A DNA stretch of 64,000 nucleotides from Candidatus Neomarinimicrobiota bacterium (GTDB lineage: Bacteria > Fidelibacterota > JAANXI01). The stretch lies in the NCBI GenBank assembly GCA_021734025.1, contig JAIPJS010000002.1, positions 310,001-374,000 of the forward strand, read 5' to 3'. Position numbers and translations under genes: made by a program. The notes under the pieces are model-generated. The model made no database searches, was not told where the DNA came from, and saw nothing but the letters and a program-made list of their open reading frames with translations. Positions 52,744-62,199 of this stretch are shown one piece after another; the stretch's first letter is position 1; each line of letters opens with the position of its first letter.

Positions 52744-55134
52744 TTATTTTAGCAGGACCATCTTGATTCGCTGTTGAAAGTTATTGGCGGACAATACGCA
52801 AAAGTAAATGCCACTTGCCCAGTCGCTGGCGTTAACTGTAATCCGATGGGTTCCGGCCTGCTGCTGTCCCGGATTCCTCTGATACACCACCTGGCCCCGA
52901 AGATCGTACACCCTTAGCGTGACATCAGATTCTTTCGGAAGCGTATATTCCAGTGCCGTCCTCGCATTGAACGGATTCGGATAATTCTGCATCAACCGGT
53001 ACGTCTCAGGCGTTCCATTGCTTTTGTTATCCTGGATACCGGTTGTTGCACCGGGTCCCTTTCCGGTCGGCGTGTAATCCGGATTGGTTGTTAGGACAAT
53101 TTTGTCGACGATAGTCCCGGCCTCTCCAAACCATAAGTTAATCGACTGGATACCCTTCGATTTGACGTCGAATGTCCTGCGGACAGGCGTATAATAATCT
53201 GCCGGCACGTTATTGTACTGCGCCCATTCCCAGACGCCGAGGGTATCAAACCGTCCAATCTGCTTTGCGTTATCCAGCTCCTGGTGATTGAGTCCCATGT
53301 GGATGAACTGGCTGTCGTCATTCGGATTGTATTGACGCACCCAGATGTAATGGGTTCCCGCGGTGACGAAATTTACGATATAGTCCAACCGAGAACTTTT
53401 TTCCATCAGCTGGTGATAGATCGCTCGACCGTCGCTCGGATCGATTTGTACGGCTCCCCAGCCAGAAAAGCCTTCCACCGAATCAACCACCTCCCACTGG
53501 TACTCGCCTATTATCGTGCTGTCAGAATACTGTTCTGCCTCGACAACCAGAAAATGGTTGTCGTCATCTTCCTGGGTATAATCGACATCATCCGCGGTAT
53601 AACCGTATCCCTGGAGCGTAAATTCCCAGACGTCGCCGGTCGTCACTCCCATGTGATTTACGAGATCGACCCGCCAGTAATAGGTCTCGCCGATGGTCAA
53701 CGGCTCGGGATCGTAATTTTCGGTGGTGTAGGTGTTCACCAATGACAGCGATTCAGGATCGGAGCCGAGATACAGTTTTGCCGTATCGGCGCTCAGACTG
53801 TCCATCTCCCAGGTCATCGCCTTCACCGGAGGATCGATGGTTCCGCCATTCGCCGGGATTGGCGAAGTTGCCTTGGGCGGCGCCTGGTCAGATTGAGTAT
53901 GAAAATGCCATACCTCTCCCTCAACTGTATCGTCCTCGCTGACGGCATCGACGCGCCAGAAGTACTCCGTGTTGGGCTGGAGCTCTCCCGGGCTAAAGGA
54001 TGTGCCGCTGACATTGGAATGAAATGCCGGGTCCTCGCTCGTCCCGAAATAGACATTGTGGGACATCGCATTCCGGCCTGCTTTCCAGGTTAATTCCGGA
54101 TTCGTTCCGACTTTAACCGCCGAATCGGCCGGCATCGGCCAGTCAGTAAACGGCAGGACGGCAGGCATCCACTCCCTGGGATTCCATTGATTATCGAAAG
54201 TCCATTCCGGTGTAATCTCACCGGGAGTGGGTCTCCCCTCCGCTTCCTGGATATTATTCCTGAACCACTCGTAATCTTCACCTTCCTTGGTATTATTATA
54301 GAAATAATTCCGGTCCGGCCACTGATAGGCATCATCCGGCTCAGCCCGGTAGATCGGTTTGTCCTTCATCCGCTCTGAAAAGGTGTTGTTCAGCAGGTAA
54401 AAATGCGCATCATAGTGGTGCCGCCCCAGATCATAATCGTAGTTACCGTCAAATGCCGAGAAGGTGGAATTCTTCACCACGAACTTCTGGTTTCTGTCTT
54501 CAGAGCCCTGATGCCAGAGGACTGCCGTCTCCCTGGTGACCTCAAAGTCGATATTTTCTGCGTAGGCCCATCCCCTGGGACAGAGAAAATCCACCGCGCC
54601 TCTCAAATTAATATCCCGATGATAGTACATACCGTTTTCCTCGTTCCAGAGTGCCATGGTATCCCCACCGTAGCTCAGGATGTTACAATTGATAGTCATT
54701 ATCCGGTTTAATTCATCACCACCGCCATAGACGGTAAAGGCGTGGATACCGCGCTCAGTTTGGGTATTCTCAATCGTCATATTCGCCAGAATAATATTTT
54801 GGGCGTATATGCTGATTGGCGCTCTCCGCTTGGTCTGAAATCCATCATCCGGACGGGGCATATTTGCATAGATTCGAGTATTTTCACGATCTTCCCCGAC
54901 AAGCGTGATGTTATCCTTCTCAATGAGGACCTGCTCTTCGTAATCCCCATTTTTTACAAGGATGATTTTCATCGAACTATTATTCACCGGGATGGAATTA
55001 ATCGCACCCTGCACAGAACTGTAATCACCGCTGCCATCTTTGGCTACGATGATGTCCGCTGTTTCGGCGCCTGAAAGATTGAACGCAAATCCGATAAATA
55101 CTGCGCATAAAACACTTAATCTAAAAAACTTCAT
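52744..55134 (-). CDS. Divergent CE8-like esterase fused to Fn3-like, carbohydrate-binding-like and T9SS domains
   Basis: A 796-residue secreted protein. Order: signal peptide (to SGA); divergent CE8 beta-helix (about 25-325) of the same clade as the 36134-37408 protein, with YGGDTMALW, VDFLCPRGW and LGRHHYDAHF; two Fn3/Ig-like modules (about 335-435 and 440-530); a beta-sandwich resembling CBM6/35 (about 540-695, opening FLVVEAEQYSDS); T9SS sorting domain (about 715-796, ends in Lys). The catalytic Asp/Asp/Arg are kept and the Gln/Gln/Trp lost, as in the shorter paralogue. GGAGATAGATATAG precedes the ATG. It sits between the LamG-repeat gene and a PL1 lyase. Confidence 0.82.
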   Translation of the reverse strand: MKFFRLSVLCAVFIGFAFNLSGAETADIIVAKDGSGDYSSVQGAINSIPVNNSSMKIILVKNGDYEEQVLIEKDNITLVGEDRENTRIYANMPRPDDGFQTKRRAPISIYAQNIILANMTIENTQTERGIHAFTVYGGGDELNRIMTINCNILSYGGDTMALWNEENGMYYHRDINLRGAVDFLCPRGWAYAENIDFEVTRETAVLWHQGSEDRNQKFVVKNSTFSAFDGNYDYDLGRHHYDAHFYLLNNTFSERMKDKPIYRAEPDDAYQWPDRNYFYNNTKEGEDYEWFRNNIQEAEGRPTPGEITPEWTFDNQWNPREWMPAVLPFTDWPMPADSAVKVGTNPELTWKAGRNAMSHNVYFGTSEDPAFHSNVSGTSFSPGELQPNTEYFWRVDAVSEDDTVEGEVWHFHTQSDQAPPKATSPIPANGGTIDPPVKAMTWEMDSLSADTAKLYLGSDPESLSLVNTYTTENYDPEPLTIGETYYWRVDLVNHMGVTTGDVWEFTLQGYGYTADDVDYTQEDDDNHFLVVEAEQYSDSTIIGEYQWEVVDSVEGFSGWGAVQIDPSDGRAIYHQLMEKSSRLDYIVNFVTAGTHYIWVRQYNPNDDSQFIHMGLNHQELDNAKQIGRFDTLGVWEWAQYNNVPADYYTPVRRTFDVKSKGIQSINLWFGEAGTIVDKIVLTTNPDYTPTGKGPGATTGIQDNKSNGTPETYRLMQNYPNPFNARTALEYTLPKESDVTLRVYDLRGQVVYQRNPGQQQAGTHRITVNASDWASGIYFCVLSANNFQQRIKMVLLK

Positions 55135-55234
55135 CTATATCTATCTCCAAAAATCTTAAAAATGTGCGGTTCAGAATTGGGTGGGAGCCCCAATTTGCGT
55201 GAGGCCCCCCCCTTTTCGAGTTGTTAGCGTTGGT

Positions 55235-58084
55235 CTATTTCACCAGCATCATTTTTCTTGTCTTAACCTTTTCTCCCACCTGCAGCCGGCTGATATACAC
55301 GCCACTGCTAAGCGACGAACCGTCGAACTTCACGGAATATTTTCCGGGCTGCCTGGTCTGGTCCGACACCAGCGTCTCCACCAGTTTCCCCCGAATATCG
55401 TAAATATTCAAGCTGACCTTGTTCTCCGTCGGGACAACATAATTAATCCGGGTGATCGGGTTAAACGGATTTGGATAATTACGCAACTCGATTGCATACT
55501 GTTGCGGCGTGGCGATATCGTCTGCGAGATCCGTGGTGATTAGATCTCCGATATTTTCCGCATCCAGGGCATAATTATTAAACCGCACATTATCCATACC
55601 ACCGGTATAATAATTTCCGGCTCCTGCGCTTGATCCGAGATAAATCCGGCTCTTGGTCCGCATTTGCCAGGTGCTATCAGGACCGCTGGTTTGCAGATCT
55701 CCATTGGCATAAATTTCCAATTCGTTCGTGGCTCTCCTGCGCACGGCCGTCAGTTTGACCCAGTCTCCGGTAACATACGGCGCGGCAGAGGTCACTACAG
55801 TGGACATATTTTCGCCATCACCGACCCGGAAAACGATTTCATCATTGGAATTCCCAAAGATCGCAAAGCCGTTTGCAGGCGATCCCGCATTCTCTTTGGA
55901 AAACATGTAGGCGTTTGTTGGCGGGTTGTCCAGTTTTACCCAAAACGAGACCGTAAACGGCTTGGCGCCGAGTGCGTAATCCGGCGCGTGATTGATATAG
56001 ATAAAATCTTCGCTTCCACCAAAGGAAAATGCCTGGCCCTCGACTCCGGTGATCATCAGGTTGCTATTCCCTGACATACTCTCGGAGAGGAAGCCCCAGT
56101 TTTCTTTGAGAGTTGAATCCGGGGTATACCCGTTGGCTTCATAATCGAAAGCCCAGTAGCCCTGTAACGTGGGGTGGTACGTGCCGGTGGTAAATGACAT
56201 AACCGTACCTTCCGTGATGCCGGAGGAATTCCTGGAGTCAACTCGCCAGTAATACGTAGTTTTTCCTTCTAAAATTTCACTTATTCGGTATTCGGTCTTT
56301 GTAATTCCTTCGGCCAGTAGCTCCGGCGATTCGGATGTCCCCAGGTAGATGTCATACGACGTCGCACCATCCGCTTCCTCCCAGGAGAGTTCAGGCAGGA
56401 CATCAACTCCGGTTTGGCCATCTGTGATACTAAAGCTGGACACTGCGAGTGGCCTGCCGTCCGCGAAGAGTGTTGTCACTTCAGCGACGTTCCCCGGGAC
56501 AGACTCCACATCGGAATTGTAGGCCCGAACTCTATAGTAATAGGTGGTTTCGGCAGAGAGTCCGGTATCAGTGTAGTTTGTGACATCCGTTCCAACCGTG
56601 CCTACTTCCTGAAAATTGCTCGTATCCCCTTCAGATCGCAAGATCCGAAAGCCATCTTCGAACACCACGTTTTCTTTCCAGGTAAGTTCAACTTCGGAGG
56701 GTGAAACGGCCTCTGTTTCAAGTTCCGCCGGTGAATTCAGATAGTCGGCCCGGTAAGCCAAACTGTTCAGGTATTCTTCAAGATTCGTATAGCCGTCGCC
56801 ATCCAGATCGTCATTACGGTCAGCGGCGTCATTCGGATTTAGCCCTATATCATTTTCCCAATCATCCGGCATTCCGTCGTCGTCTGTATCAGTTGGTGCG
56901 GTTCCGGAGGCTAATTCCGGCCATCCGCCCACTTCTGACTGGGAATCGATAATGCCATCATCGCCGTAGGTCGTCGTTTGGGTACGCACTTCTTCAACAA
57001 TTCTGGTATCGTTGGAATCCCGGACCGGCAAAACCGCACCACTATTCGCTAATACCAGCTGGTACGCTTGCTCGGGGGTATGAGTCGGGGCATGCTCCAC
57101 CGGGTGCGGGCTCTCTGCCCGGATTGCTTCGGGATCGCCCGTATCCACGCCACCATCCCAGTTATCTTCGGTAATGTCAGGATAGCCGTAAACAAAATTG
57201 TCGGCAATGTACCAACTTCCGGAGGGTGCGGGATCTACGATTCGGCTTCTCGGTCCAGTGGCCGGACCGTATTTATAGTAATTGGCGACCATATTCTGGT
57301 TGCCGTTCTCACCGCCGTATACACTTTGTCCGCTCCAATTGTAGAGTACGTTATTTCTGTAATCCACCATTTCTTCGCCGGGATTTCCGTGATATCGTGA
57401 TCCGTTAAATCGCGGATTACGACTGGTGTGGTGCGCTATCAGGTTGTGATGGAAAGCAGCCGGTCGACCACCCCAAATCCCGCCATACCCGTGCGGGCCT
57501 TTTTCATGGAACGAGTCGTGCAGGCTCTCGGTAATCATCGACCACTGGACGGTGACGTTTCTGTTATCGTAGAGACTCATCGTCTCATCAATCGACCAGC
57601 TGAACGTACAATGATCGAGAATGATGTCCTGATTATCGCCATCAGTGGCTGAGAGCGCATCTCCCTGGTGTTCGTTAATGTCTCCCATTCTGAATCGGAT
57701 GTACCTGATAATCACATTATCAGCGCTGATTCGTGTGGAAAATCCTTTGATAGCGATTCCGTCTCCAGGCGCCGTCTGACCAGCAATCGTGATATCATCC
57801 CGGGTGATATCGAGAACCGTGTTGAGTTCAATGGTGCCCGAGACCTCAAAAACAATTGTTCTGGGGCCGCTCTGAGCGATAGCCCACCGCAGACTCCCGG
57901 TATTGGAGTTGTCTGCCAGGGTGGTGACCTTCAGCACCTTGCCACCGCGGCCACCGGTCGCATTTTTTCCGGGGCCTGCCGCGCCGGGGAAGGCTATCGG
58001 TTGCGCTATTGTCGTTGCTACAAAGGCAAACAGGGCAATAAAGAGTCCCAACAAATGTGGCGTATAATTTTTAAATGCTTTCAT
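55235..58084 (-). CDS. PL1 pectate lyase with Ca-binding repeat, Fn3, LamG and T9SS domains (second paralogue)
   Basis: A 949-residue secreted lyase with the same architecture as the 43882-46719 protein: signal peptide; PL1 helix (about 28-395, IIRYIRFRMGD, IILDHCTFSWSIDET, HHTSRNPRF); Ca-binding segment (about 400-450, DTDDDGMPDDWENDIG); Fn3 (about 455-540); Fn3-like (about 545-640); LamG (about 645-850); T9SS domain ending in Lys. Motif-by-motif agreement shows a duplication of the complete gene. AGAGGATATT before the ATG is a good ribosome site. GH105 lies 256 bp upstream on the same strand, so product and next enzyme are encoded together. Confidence 0.92.
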   Translation of the reverse strand: MKAFKNYTPHLLGLFIALFAFVATTIAQPIAFPGAAGPGKNATGGRGGKVLKVTTLADNSNTGSLRWAIAQSGPRTIVFEVSGTIELNTVLDITRDDITIAGQTAPGDGIAIKGFSTRISADNVIIRYIRFRMGDINEHQGDALSATDGDNQDIILDHCTFSWSIDETMSLYDNRNVTVQWSMITESLHDSFHEKGPHGYGGIWGGRPAAFHHNLIAHHTSRNPRFNGSRYHGNPGEEMVDYRNNVLYNWSGQSVYGGENGNQNMVANYYKYGPATGPRSRIVDPAPSGSWYIADNFVYGYPDITEDNWDGGVDTGDPEAIRAESPHPVEHAPTHTPEQAYQLVLANSGAVLPVRDSNDTRIVEEVRTQTTTYGDDGIIDSQSEVGGWPELASGTAPTDTDDDGMPDDWENDIGLNPNDAADRNDDLDGDGYTNLEEYLNSLAYRADYLNSPAELETEAVSPSEVELTWKENVVFEDGFRILRSEGDTSNFQEVGTVGTDVTNYTDTGLSAETTYYYRVRAYNSDVESVPGNVAEVTTLFADGRPLAVSSFSITDGQTGVDVLPELSWEEADGATSYDIYLGTSESPELLAEGITKTEYRISEILEGKTTYYWRVDSRNSSGITEGTVMSFTTGTYHPTLQGYWAFDYEANGYTPDSTLKENWGFLSESMSGNSNLMITGVEGQAFSFGGSEDFIYINHAPDYALGAKPFTVSFWVKLDNPPTNAYMFSKENAGSPANGFAIFGNSNDEIVFRVGDGENMSTVVTSAAPYVTGDWVKLTAVRRRATNELEIYANGDLQTSGPDSTWQMRTKSRIYLGSSAGAGNYYTGGMDNVRFNNYALDAENIGDLITTDLADDIATPQQYAIELRNYPNPFNPITRINYVVPTENKVSLNIYDIRGKLVETLVSDQTRQPGKYSVKFDGSSLSSGVYISRLQVGEKVKTRKMMLVK

Positions 58085-58340
58085 AATATCCTCTGATTAG
58101 TTATTTAGGGTCGAGATAGTTTTTGAACAATTTCTGTATAGTAGGAAGAATCATTTGAACATTGAGGTCCTCCATATGGTTGCTATGATGCTTTCATCGC
58201 ATCAAGTGATATTTTGAAATGTTGATCCGGAAATCGATGTAGTATCAATATCACCACGAGGGCTTTATATCAATATTGGTGTAATATTTGTTTTCAAATT
58301 TCCATTGAATGAATATGGTGTCTTTTTTTATCCAAACAGG

Positions 58341-59543
58341 TCATTCCAGCATTTCTATTTCGAGGCTCGCGCCAATAAACGGCCCGATAGCCTTGGGATC
58401 GTTAGGTCTGATATTTTCACTGAGATAATAGTCCACAGTTCCGTCACGGTAAGGACCAGATCCACCCAGCCCGGCGGTTTCGCAGGTACGGGTAAGCGTA
58501 ATTAGCCCGTTGTCATCGACCTCTATAAACAGCTCCAGGACACCCTGGTACCCTTGTTTCGCAACATCAAGGTACTTTTTATCCAGGTAGCCATTTCGAA
58601 CACCTTTTGCCAAGGCGTAAACAAACATAACTGATGCGGAAGATTCCAGATAATTCCCGTCAACATCCGGCTTATCCAAAATCTGATACCAGACCCCGGT
58701 TTCCGGATCCTGGACGGAGGAAATTGCTTCCGCCAGTCTCCGGAGGATACCGATTATATCATCCCGGAAATAATGGTCTTCAGGAAAAAAGTCTAGCGCA
58801 TCGACCAGCGCCATAGCATACCAGCCAACAGCTCGTCCCCAAAAATTAGGCGACTGCCCTGAAATATTATCCGCCCATCGCTGATTTCGGCTTTCATCAA
58901 ATCCATGATATAAGAGCCCTGTGTGATGATCTCTCGTATTTTTTTCTGCCAGGAATAACTGTTTTGCGGTAAAATCAAACCAGGAGGGCTGCTTCATCTT
59001 TTTGGCATATTCTGCCATGAACGGTGATCCCATATACAAACCGTCAAGCCACATTTGATGTGTATATCGCTTTTTATGCCACAAACCACCTTCAGCTGTT
59101 CTGGGGTGACTTTCCAGTTGCTTTATCAAGATATCCAGAGTTTTTTTGTACTTCTCGTTGCCTGTCTGTTGGTACACTTCAAATAAATTTTTACCGGGCG
59201 TGATCTTATCGATATTATAATCGTCCATTTCATAATCTCGGACGATACTCCCGTCATCGTTAATCATTTTGTCATAATAGGAAACGATATAGTCAAAATA
59301 TTTTTCATCCCCGGTTTTTTCCCAGACATCCATAATGAAATCCAGGACCAGCCCGTTCGTATATCCCCATTCGGGCTCATTTGAAAAATCGAGTAGGGCG
59401 GGATCGGGCGTGCGGATCATTACCGTCTGCGCCATTCTGACTGACCATGGCAGGGAAGAATCAACTTTTTCGGATTCAGCGCCAGAAATTAGGTTCGGAC
59501 TAACAAAAAATAAAATACTACAGAGTAAAACAAATTTTCGCAC
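58341..59543 (-). CDS. GH105 unsaturated galacturonyl hydrolase, single-domain
   Basis: A 400-residue exported GH105 enzyme without added modules. Signal peptide (cleavage after ISGA), then the (alpha/alpha)6 barrel with GLWHKKRYTHQMWLDGLYMGSP holding the catalytic Asp, SPNFWGRAVGWYAMALVD and YLESSASVMFVYALAKG. It ends LEIEMLE with no sorting domain, so it should act in the periplasm on imported oligosaccharides, complementing the surface-directed GH105 at 33373. Starts with GTG, seven bases after AGGAGG. An unusually strong hairpin (59562-59603) ends just upstream of that ribosome site. Confidence 0.92.
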   Translation of the reverse strand: MRKFVLLCSILFFVSPNLISGAESEKVDSSLPWSVRMAQTVMIRTPDPALLDFSNEPEWGYTNGLVLDFIMDVWEKTGDEKYFDYIVSYYDKMINDDGSIVRDYEMDDYNIDKITPGKNLFEVYQQTGNEKYKKTLDILIKQLESHPRTAEGGLWHKKRYTHQMWLDGLYMGSPFMAEYAKKMKQPSWFDFTAKQLFLAEKNTRDHHTGLLYHGFDESRNQRWADNISGQSPNFWGRAVGWYAMALVDALDFFPEDHYFRDDIIGILRRLAEAISSVQDPETGVWYQILDKPDVDGNYLESSASVMFVYALAKGVRNGYLDKKYLDVAKQGYQGVLELFIEVDDNGLITLTRTCETAGLGGSGPYRDGTVDYYLSENIRPNDPKAIGPFIGASLEIEMLE

Positions 59544-59561
59544 TCAATGCCCTCCTAAATG

Positions 59562-59603
59562 AATACTGGGAGTACACAATCCGTCATATGTACTCCCAGT
59601 ATT
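59562..59603 (-). other. 15-bp-stem hairpin between a T9SS gene and the GH105 ribosome site
   Basis: A perfect stem AATACTGGGAGTACA / TGTACTCCCAGTATT with a 12-base loop, placed 30 bp behind the stop of the upstream gene and 7 bases before the GH105 Shine-Dalgarno. No T tract follows. It may act as a terminator, a stabilising 3' structure or a translational control element. Confidence 0.5.
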
Positions 59604-59632
59604 CCAGGATTCAACTTATTTTCGATGAAACG

Positions 59633-60619
59633 TTATTTTACCAGAACCATCTTATTCATTTCTGAATAATCGCCCGCGGTGAGTTCATAAAAATAGACAC
59701 CCGTGGGAAGTCCGGCACCGTTAAATGTCACATTATGTGTTCCCTGTGACATGGACTGGTTACCCACCAGCGTTTCCACCAACTGTCCGAGACTGTTATA
59801 CACCTTCAGGGTCGTCTGGCTTTGTTCCTGCAAGGTAAAGGAGATCTGGGTCGTCGGGTTGAATGGATTCGGATAGTTCTGGTTCAGCTTATAGGTCACC
59901 GGATTGGTCAGGTTATCTTCAACGCCAACGGTAGGTGATTCCAGGAGCCACTCGATTGATGCCTGAAGTATGGTGAAGGCATCGTCCGTCAGTGATTCAA
60001 TCCCGTTATTGTGCAGTCCAAAAGTGATCATACGGTTCGGTGCGTTTCCTTCAACCAACGCGGCTCCGCTGTCCACGGCAGCCATCTGCCAGTTTCCGGT
60101 TTCAGTGGCTTCCGTGAGTCCCACAGCACCTTCGGCGTCAATCAGGAAATGAATCAACATCTCGGTATCGGCCTGTTCGCTGACTATACTGACATCACCG
60201 CTCAGTCCACCGACAGCCGAATGAGACTCATCAATAATGGTAACTGGCTGCGTGCCAATGTTTTTCTCACTTAACTCATTATCAGCATTGGTGAGGCCAA
60301 TGGCATCAGATCCCCACGCTTCAAAATTGAGAAAGGGAATTGGCCATTCCGTTCCAATTGGATCCATACTACTGGAGCTGATAATCTCATCCACAATCAT
60401 CAGGTCGTGGTTCTCCGGAGTGATTATCGGGGTGCCCCAATTACCGATATCCTTATAGGTTATGTCATATCCCCATTCGACCAGCTTATCGGTTAAAACT
60501 GTACTGCTTGACGGAGGCTGGTTGGTCTCGGTCGACAGGTATAAAATCGACTGACCATACAGAGCACTCGTACCAACAAATGCTACGAATAGCACTAAAG
60601 TGATAGCTTTTCTCAGCAT
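59633..60619 (-). CDS. Secreted protein with alpha/beta (GATase-like) domain and T9SS domain
   Basis: A 328-residue protein: signal peptide (cleavage after ALYG), an alpha/beta domain (about 24-225) and a T9SS sorting domain (about 245-328, NYPNPFNP, ends in Lys). The first domain starts ILYLSTETNQPP, then VLTDKLVEWGYDITYKD and DLMIVDEI. That pattern is common in class-I-glutamine-amidotransferase-like/ThuA-like domains of secreted proteins, but without an obvious catalytic Cys-His pair. Function unknown; location suggests a polysaccharide-related role. AGAGGAGATATCT precedes the ATG. The next upstream gene (60822) is also a small T9SS cargo. Confidence 0.75.
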   Translation of the reverse strand: MLRKAITLVLFVAFVGTSALYGQSILYLSTETNQPPSSSTVLTDKLVEWGYDITYKDIGNWGTPIITPENHDLMIVDEIISSSSMDPIGTEWPIPFLNFEAWGSDAIGLTNADNELSEKNIGTQPVTIIDESHSAVGGLSGDVSIVSEQADTEMLIHFLIDAEGAVGLTEATETGNWQMAAVDSGAALVEGNAPNRMITFGLHNNGIESLTDDAFTILQASIEWLLESPTVGVEDNLTNPVTYKLNQNYPNPFNPTTQISFTLQEQSQTTLKVYNSLGQLVETLVGNQSMSQGTHNVTFNGAGLPTGVYFYELTAGDYSEMNKMVLVK

Positions 60620-60769
60620 AGATATCTCCTCTTTTCTGTTTTTTGTTTCTGTCCCTATCTTGAATCAATCACGAATCTGTCAATCTTCCGACAGACAATT
60701 TCTTTGCCCGTTCAATTAGAAGGTAAGTATCCTGAACCCATTCTCAACTATTCCCTCTATTTATTACTG

Positions 60770-60804
60770 TCCGGTCCCTTCCTGAAATCAGGGAAGGGAC
60801 CGGA
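60770..60804 (-). terminator. GC-rich hairpin behind a small T9SS cargo gene
   Basis: Arms TCCGGTCCCTTCC / GGGAAGGGACCGGA, nearly perfect over 14 bp with a short loop, 17 bp behind the stop at 60822. No run of T follows, like the other T9SS-linked hairpins at 47079 and 59562. Confidence 0.5.
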
Positions 60805-60821
60805 AGGTCTTTAACGTGCAG

Positions 60822-61811
60822 TTATTTCAGCAGTATCATCTTTTTGGTCTGCGTCAACTGCCCCGCTGATAACGTATAGAAATAGATACCAGACGGCAAT
60901 CCGGCACCATTAAACTCCACAGTGTGCGTTCCCGCTGACTTTCTCTCGTTCACCAGCGTTTCAACCAGTTTACCATTGGAATCATAAACCTTGATGCTGG
61001 TCGGCGTCTCCTTTTGGAGTGTGTACGAGATACGCGTTTCGGGATTGAACGGATTGGGATAATTCTGGGCCAGCGTAAATTCCGCAGGTGTGTTAGCAAT
61101 CTCGTCCTCTATCCCTGTGGGGATCTCTCTGCCTTCCGCGGGAGGATATTCGCCATCAGTCCTCCAGGCGAACCAATCATAGAGAGTCCGGTAATGGTCC
61201 GAACCGCCATCCCCGAATTTCCAGCCGTTGTACTCTTCAGAGTCGCCACCCAGAGAGAGGAGTACATGGTCAGGATTATCATCGATGTACAGTTTAAACT
61301 GGTTATTGGGCGAAATGGTGATTGTGAATGTGTGCCACTCGAAAATATCGTAATTATTCGAGAATGTGGTATCTGTGTCAACATCAGATTTATTCCATTC
61401 CATATCCCCATTGAGCCTACCGGTAAGGCGCTCTCTTGCGACACCATTTCCAACATAGAGATCGTGGACTCTTGTTCCACCATCGACTCCTTTTGCGCGG
61501 AAGACCAGTGTGGCGCCATCTTCGCTCGGATCTTCAACCCATGGGAACTCCCACATTTCGCTGTCGCCACTGTTTTCCGAATCAACCCGAATTATCATAT
61601 TTCCCGCTTCATCCGGATGTTCTTCAAGTGTTAACAGGTCCGCAGTTCCATTCTCCAGATTGCTTGAAGTTTGATCCTCATGGAAGGTACTGTCGTACTT
61701 AGTAAAATTTTCCGGCAGCACATTACAATTATACACTTGCCACTGTGCATGGACGAACTGCGCGCTGAACAGTACCGCCACAAATAGAACTATACCTTTC
61801 TTGATGCTCAT
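60822..61811 (-). CDS. Small secreted protein with LamG-like domain and T9SS domain
   Basis: A 329-residue protein with a signal peptide (cleavage after VHA), a beta-sandwich (about 25-225) and a T9SS sorting domain (about 245-329, NYPNPFNP, SGIYFYTLSAG, ends in Lys). The beta-sandwich has WHTFTITISPNNQFKLYID, ATLVFRAKG and TLYDWFAWRTDG, characteristic of concanavalin-like/DUF1080-type domains that bind or cut glycans. No catalytic acids are evident, so binding is more likely. AAAGGGGAAA precedes the ATG. It is the first of two small T9SS cargo genes upstream of GH105. Confidence 0.78.
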   Translation of the reverse strand: MSIKKGIVLFVAVLFSAQFVHAQWQVYNCNVLPENFTKYDSTFHEDQTSSNLENGTADLLTLEEHPDEAGNMIIRVDSENSGDSEMWEFPWVEDPSEDGATLVFRAKGVDGGTRVHDLYVGNGVARERLTGRLNGDMEWNKSDVDTDTTFSNNYDIFEWHTFTITISPNNQFKLYIDDNPDHVLLSLGGDSEEYNGWKFGDGGSDHYRTLYDWFAWRTDGEYPPAEGREIPTGIEDEIANTPAEFTLAQNYPNPFNPETRISYTLQKETPTSIKVYDSNGKLVETLVNERKSAGTHTVEFNGAGLPSGIYFYTLSAGQLTQTKKMILLK

Positions 61812-62199
61812 TTTTTCCCCTTTATCTGTTTTTGGGTTAAAAATTGTAACAACCTTTTTACGTTTGCCTCCTCAGAGTAGAAATTAAGTCCTCAATTCCA
61901 GTGCTGAACCAAATTAGTTTAAGAAACCTAATTTCTATCCACTCGATTATTTGTGTTATCCACACATTTTTTCATTTCTTCCTCGTCGTCACTTCGCAAA
62001 GAAATCATCGATCCTCTATATAAGGTATATAACACCCGGGATATTTACAATTGACGCCAAAAGTGAATCTGATTCTTTAATTTGTAAGTATCCTCTCATT
62101 GATTTACAATTCATCCTGTCTATCTTCACAATACGAATGAATTGATTTTATTTCACGGAAAGATAATCATCTCCTTCTGGTACGCTTTAACTGTGCACC
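61812..62199. other. Spacer between T9SS cargo and PorV/PorQ genes, no gene seen
   Basis: AT-rich with no hairpin with T run and no member of the repeat families found elsewhere. It probably holds the promoter for the 60822-61811 gene. Confidence 0.4.
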
